A stretch of DNA of 41,421 nucleotides, taken from positions 1 to 41,421 of the forward strand of contig JAITHV010000028.1 in the NCBI GenBank assembly GCA_031279835.1, read 5' to 3'. The notes under the pieces are model-generated. The model did no database searches, was not told the origin of the DNA, and worked only from the letters and a program-made list of their open reading frames with translations. This stretch comes from Coriobacteriales bacterium. Its GTDB lineage: Bacteria; Actinomycetota; Coriobacteriia; Coriobacteriales; UBA8131. The position numbers and the translations under genes were made by a program. Below, piece after piece: positions 40,362-41,421 of the stretch. Positions within the stretch are counted from its first letter, which is position 1. Each line of letters starts with the position of its first letter.

Positions 40362-41069
40362 ATGTTACGAAGCATCGACAGCTCCACACTAGGACGCGGA
40401 GTGCACGGATGGCTCGACAGCCACTTTCACTTCTCGTTCGCAGAGTACTACAATCCCGAGAACATCAACTTCGGCGCGCTTCGCGTGCTCAACGACGACA
40501 TCGTGCTGCCCGGCACCGGCTTTGACACGCATCCGCATCAGAACATGGAAATCGTCAGCTACGTTGTGGCCGGAGAGCTGACTCACGGCGACAGCATGGG
40601 CAACGAGCAAACCATCACCCGTGGGCAAGCACAGTACATGAGCGCTGGCACCGGCGTCCTGCACAGCGAGTACAACCACGGCACCGTGCCCCTGCGCTTC
40701 CTGCAGATCTGGATACTGCCTGACCAAGACGGGTACAGGCCAAATTACGGCGATCACCGCTTCGTTTGGGAGGAGCGCATCAACACCTGGCTGCCGCTCG
40801 CCGCCAGCACCGACAACTCCGCATCATCCGCGCCCATCAAGATCCATCAGGATGTGAATCTTTTTGTGAGCTATCTTACGACCAGCACTATCCTGCCCCT
40901 TGCGGTCGCTCCCGGCAGGCAGGCCTACCTCATGCTTGCCGAAGGGAAGGCGCGGGTCAACGGAATCGGACTTGTCGAGCGCGACGCCATGGAAATCATT
41001 GAAGAGGACATCGAGGTGCAGGCACTCGAAGACGCGCACGTCATCGTCATCGAGTTGGCTAAGGGATAA
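40362..41069 (+). CDS. Pirin family protein
   Basis: 235 residues from ATG 40362 (GGGGGA upstream); the track start adds 53 unsupported residues. The pirin N-terminal cupin has the iron ligands: two His in GFDTHPHQNMEIVSYVVAG, then His and Glu in GTGVLHSEYN. LRFLQIWILPDQDGYRPNYG is the usual end of the first cupin. The second cupin (about 150-235) is more divergent. Bacterial pirins are cytosolic and act as quercetin 2,3-dioxygenases or redox-responsive cofactors; the substrate here is unknown. Confidence 0.93.
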   Translation: MLRSIDSSTLGRGVHGWLDSHFHFSFAEYYNPENINFGALRVLNDDIVLPGTGFDTHPHQNMEIVSYVVAGELTHGDSMGNEQTITRGQAQYMSAGTGVLHSEYNHGTVPLRFLQIWILPDQDGYRPNYGDHRFVWEERINTWLPLAASTDNSASSAPIKIHQDVNLFVSYLTTSTILPLAVAPGRQAYLMLAEGKARVNGIGLVERDAMEIIEEDIEVQALEDAHVIVIELAKG

Positions 41070-41081
41070 ACCCGAAACATT

Positions 41082-41111
41082 GCCCGAGCCGGCAGCAACG
41101 CCGACTCGGGC
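41082..41111. terminator. Bidirectional terminator-like hairpin between pirin and LuxR-type genes
   Basis: GCCCGAG / CTCGGGC with inner CGGC-AGCAAC-GCCG forms a stacked stem in the 48-base space between two convergent stop codons. There is no strong T-run on either side. Confidence 0.6.
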
Positions 41112-41117
41112 ACCAGG

Positions 41118-41421
41118 TTAGGTGCCGAGCACGAGCGAGATGAGCTCTTGTCTCCCTGAGACACCGAGCTTCTGGTAAATCCGCGAGATGTGGGTCTTGA
41201 CCGTTCCGTCTGCCAAAACGAGTTCCTGCTGAATAAACGAGCGGCTGCGCCCCCGTGCAAGCAGCATGAACACCTCGGTCTCGCGCGGAGAAAGGCCGTT
41301 CTCCTGCGCTAAGGCAATGAGGTGATCGCTGGTCGGCGTCGCATGCCCCGCTGCAGGAGTCGCTGCAGGAGTCGCCGTCGCCTCAGCAGCAGAAGTTTTC
41401 TCCTTGTTGGTTAACTTGAAT
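41118..41421 (-). CDS. LuxR-type HTH transcriptional regulator, partial
   Basis: The frame is open from the right edge to TAA 41118-41120 and is not in the ORF track because its start is outside. The last ~65 residues form a LuxR/GerE HTH: GLSPRETEVFMLLARGRSRS, ELVLADGTVKTHISRIYQKL and GVSGRQELISLVL. It is preceded by an Ala/Thr/Pro-rich linker (AAEATATPAATPAAG). In Eggerthellaceae many such proteins have a multi-helix membrane N-terminus and no receiver; whether that is so here cannot be seen. Confidence 0.9.
   Translation of the reverse strand, partial: FKLTNKEKTSAAEATATPAATPAAGHATPTSDHLIALAQENGLSPRETEVFMLLARGRSRSFIQQELVLADGTVKTHISRIYQKLGVSGRQELISLVLGT

Overview
The window looks like chromosome from a fairly GC-rich actinobacterium of the class Coriobacteriia, probably family Eggerthellaceae. 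That assignment is inferred from gene content and style: a fused MetF with an MTHFR_C tail, a PucR-type regulator, a LuxR-type HTH protein with no N-terminal receiver in view, many TTG starts behind strong AGGAGG-like Shine-Dalgarno sites, and many two-component systems. No rRNA or species marker is present, so no species is named.

Layout. (1) 1-10.1 kb, minus strand: one-carbon and purine genes (metF-like at the left edge, purB, 5-formyl-THF cyclo-ligase) around a PucR regulator, a LytS/LytTR-type two-component pair, a TSUP transporter and a large glycosyltransferase. (2) 10.2-13.3 kb: a two-gene cassette, a HerA/TraD-like ATPase carrying a PcrA/UvrD-type Tudor tail plus an overlapping unknown protein. 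(3) 13.5-18 kb: an OmpR-type two-component pair, coaX, a broken RloB-like gene and a secreted ComEC-type metallo-beta-lactamase-fold protein. (4) 18-23.6 kb: an ABC-2 exporter with its own two-component pair, then a P1B metal ATPase with a CsoR-type operator. (5) 23.8-27.1 kb: a decayed island with a DUF433 antitoxin carrying two nonsense codons, a PIN-like toxin cut by an IS200/IS605 element whose tnpA is frameshifted, a headless MORN-repeat fragment, and two paralogous HEAT-like proteins. (6) 27.2-32.1 kb: a double radical SAM/SPASM enzyme divergent from an ADP-ribosylglycohydrolase-family gene, a copper-type CsoR and an SRAP protein. (7) 32.1-35.4 kb: a VanR-VanS-VanY-VanZ-like operon without ligase genes. 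(8) 35.6-37.7 kb: a YwqJ-type deaminase polymorphic toxin with SUKH-3-type immunity protein and an HsdM fragment. (9) 38-41.4 kb: an 8-oxoguanine-deaminase-like amidohydrolase, tRNA-Asp with an inverted partial copy, palindromic repeats, a pirin and a LuxR-type regulator running off the right edge.

Several regulatory circuits can be read from repeated sites. A GACAACCTGTC dyad lies upstream of both the PucR gene and metF. A CTTAA-N6-CTTAAG direct repeat (11 bp period) lies upstream of both vanR and vanY. A TACCC-N4-GGGTA dyad overlaps the P1B ATPase promoter, and a CsoR with an intact Cys-His-Cys copper triad is encoded about 7.5 kb away.

The least-explained gene sets are the HerA-Tudor cassette, the twin radical SAM enzyme next to an ADP-ribosylglycohydrolase, and the HEAT paralogues with conserved His/Asp/Cys-rich tails. 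The window also records gene loss: RloB, DUF433/PIN, IS200, MORN and HsdM remnants all lie in it.
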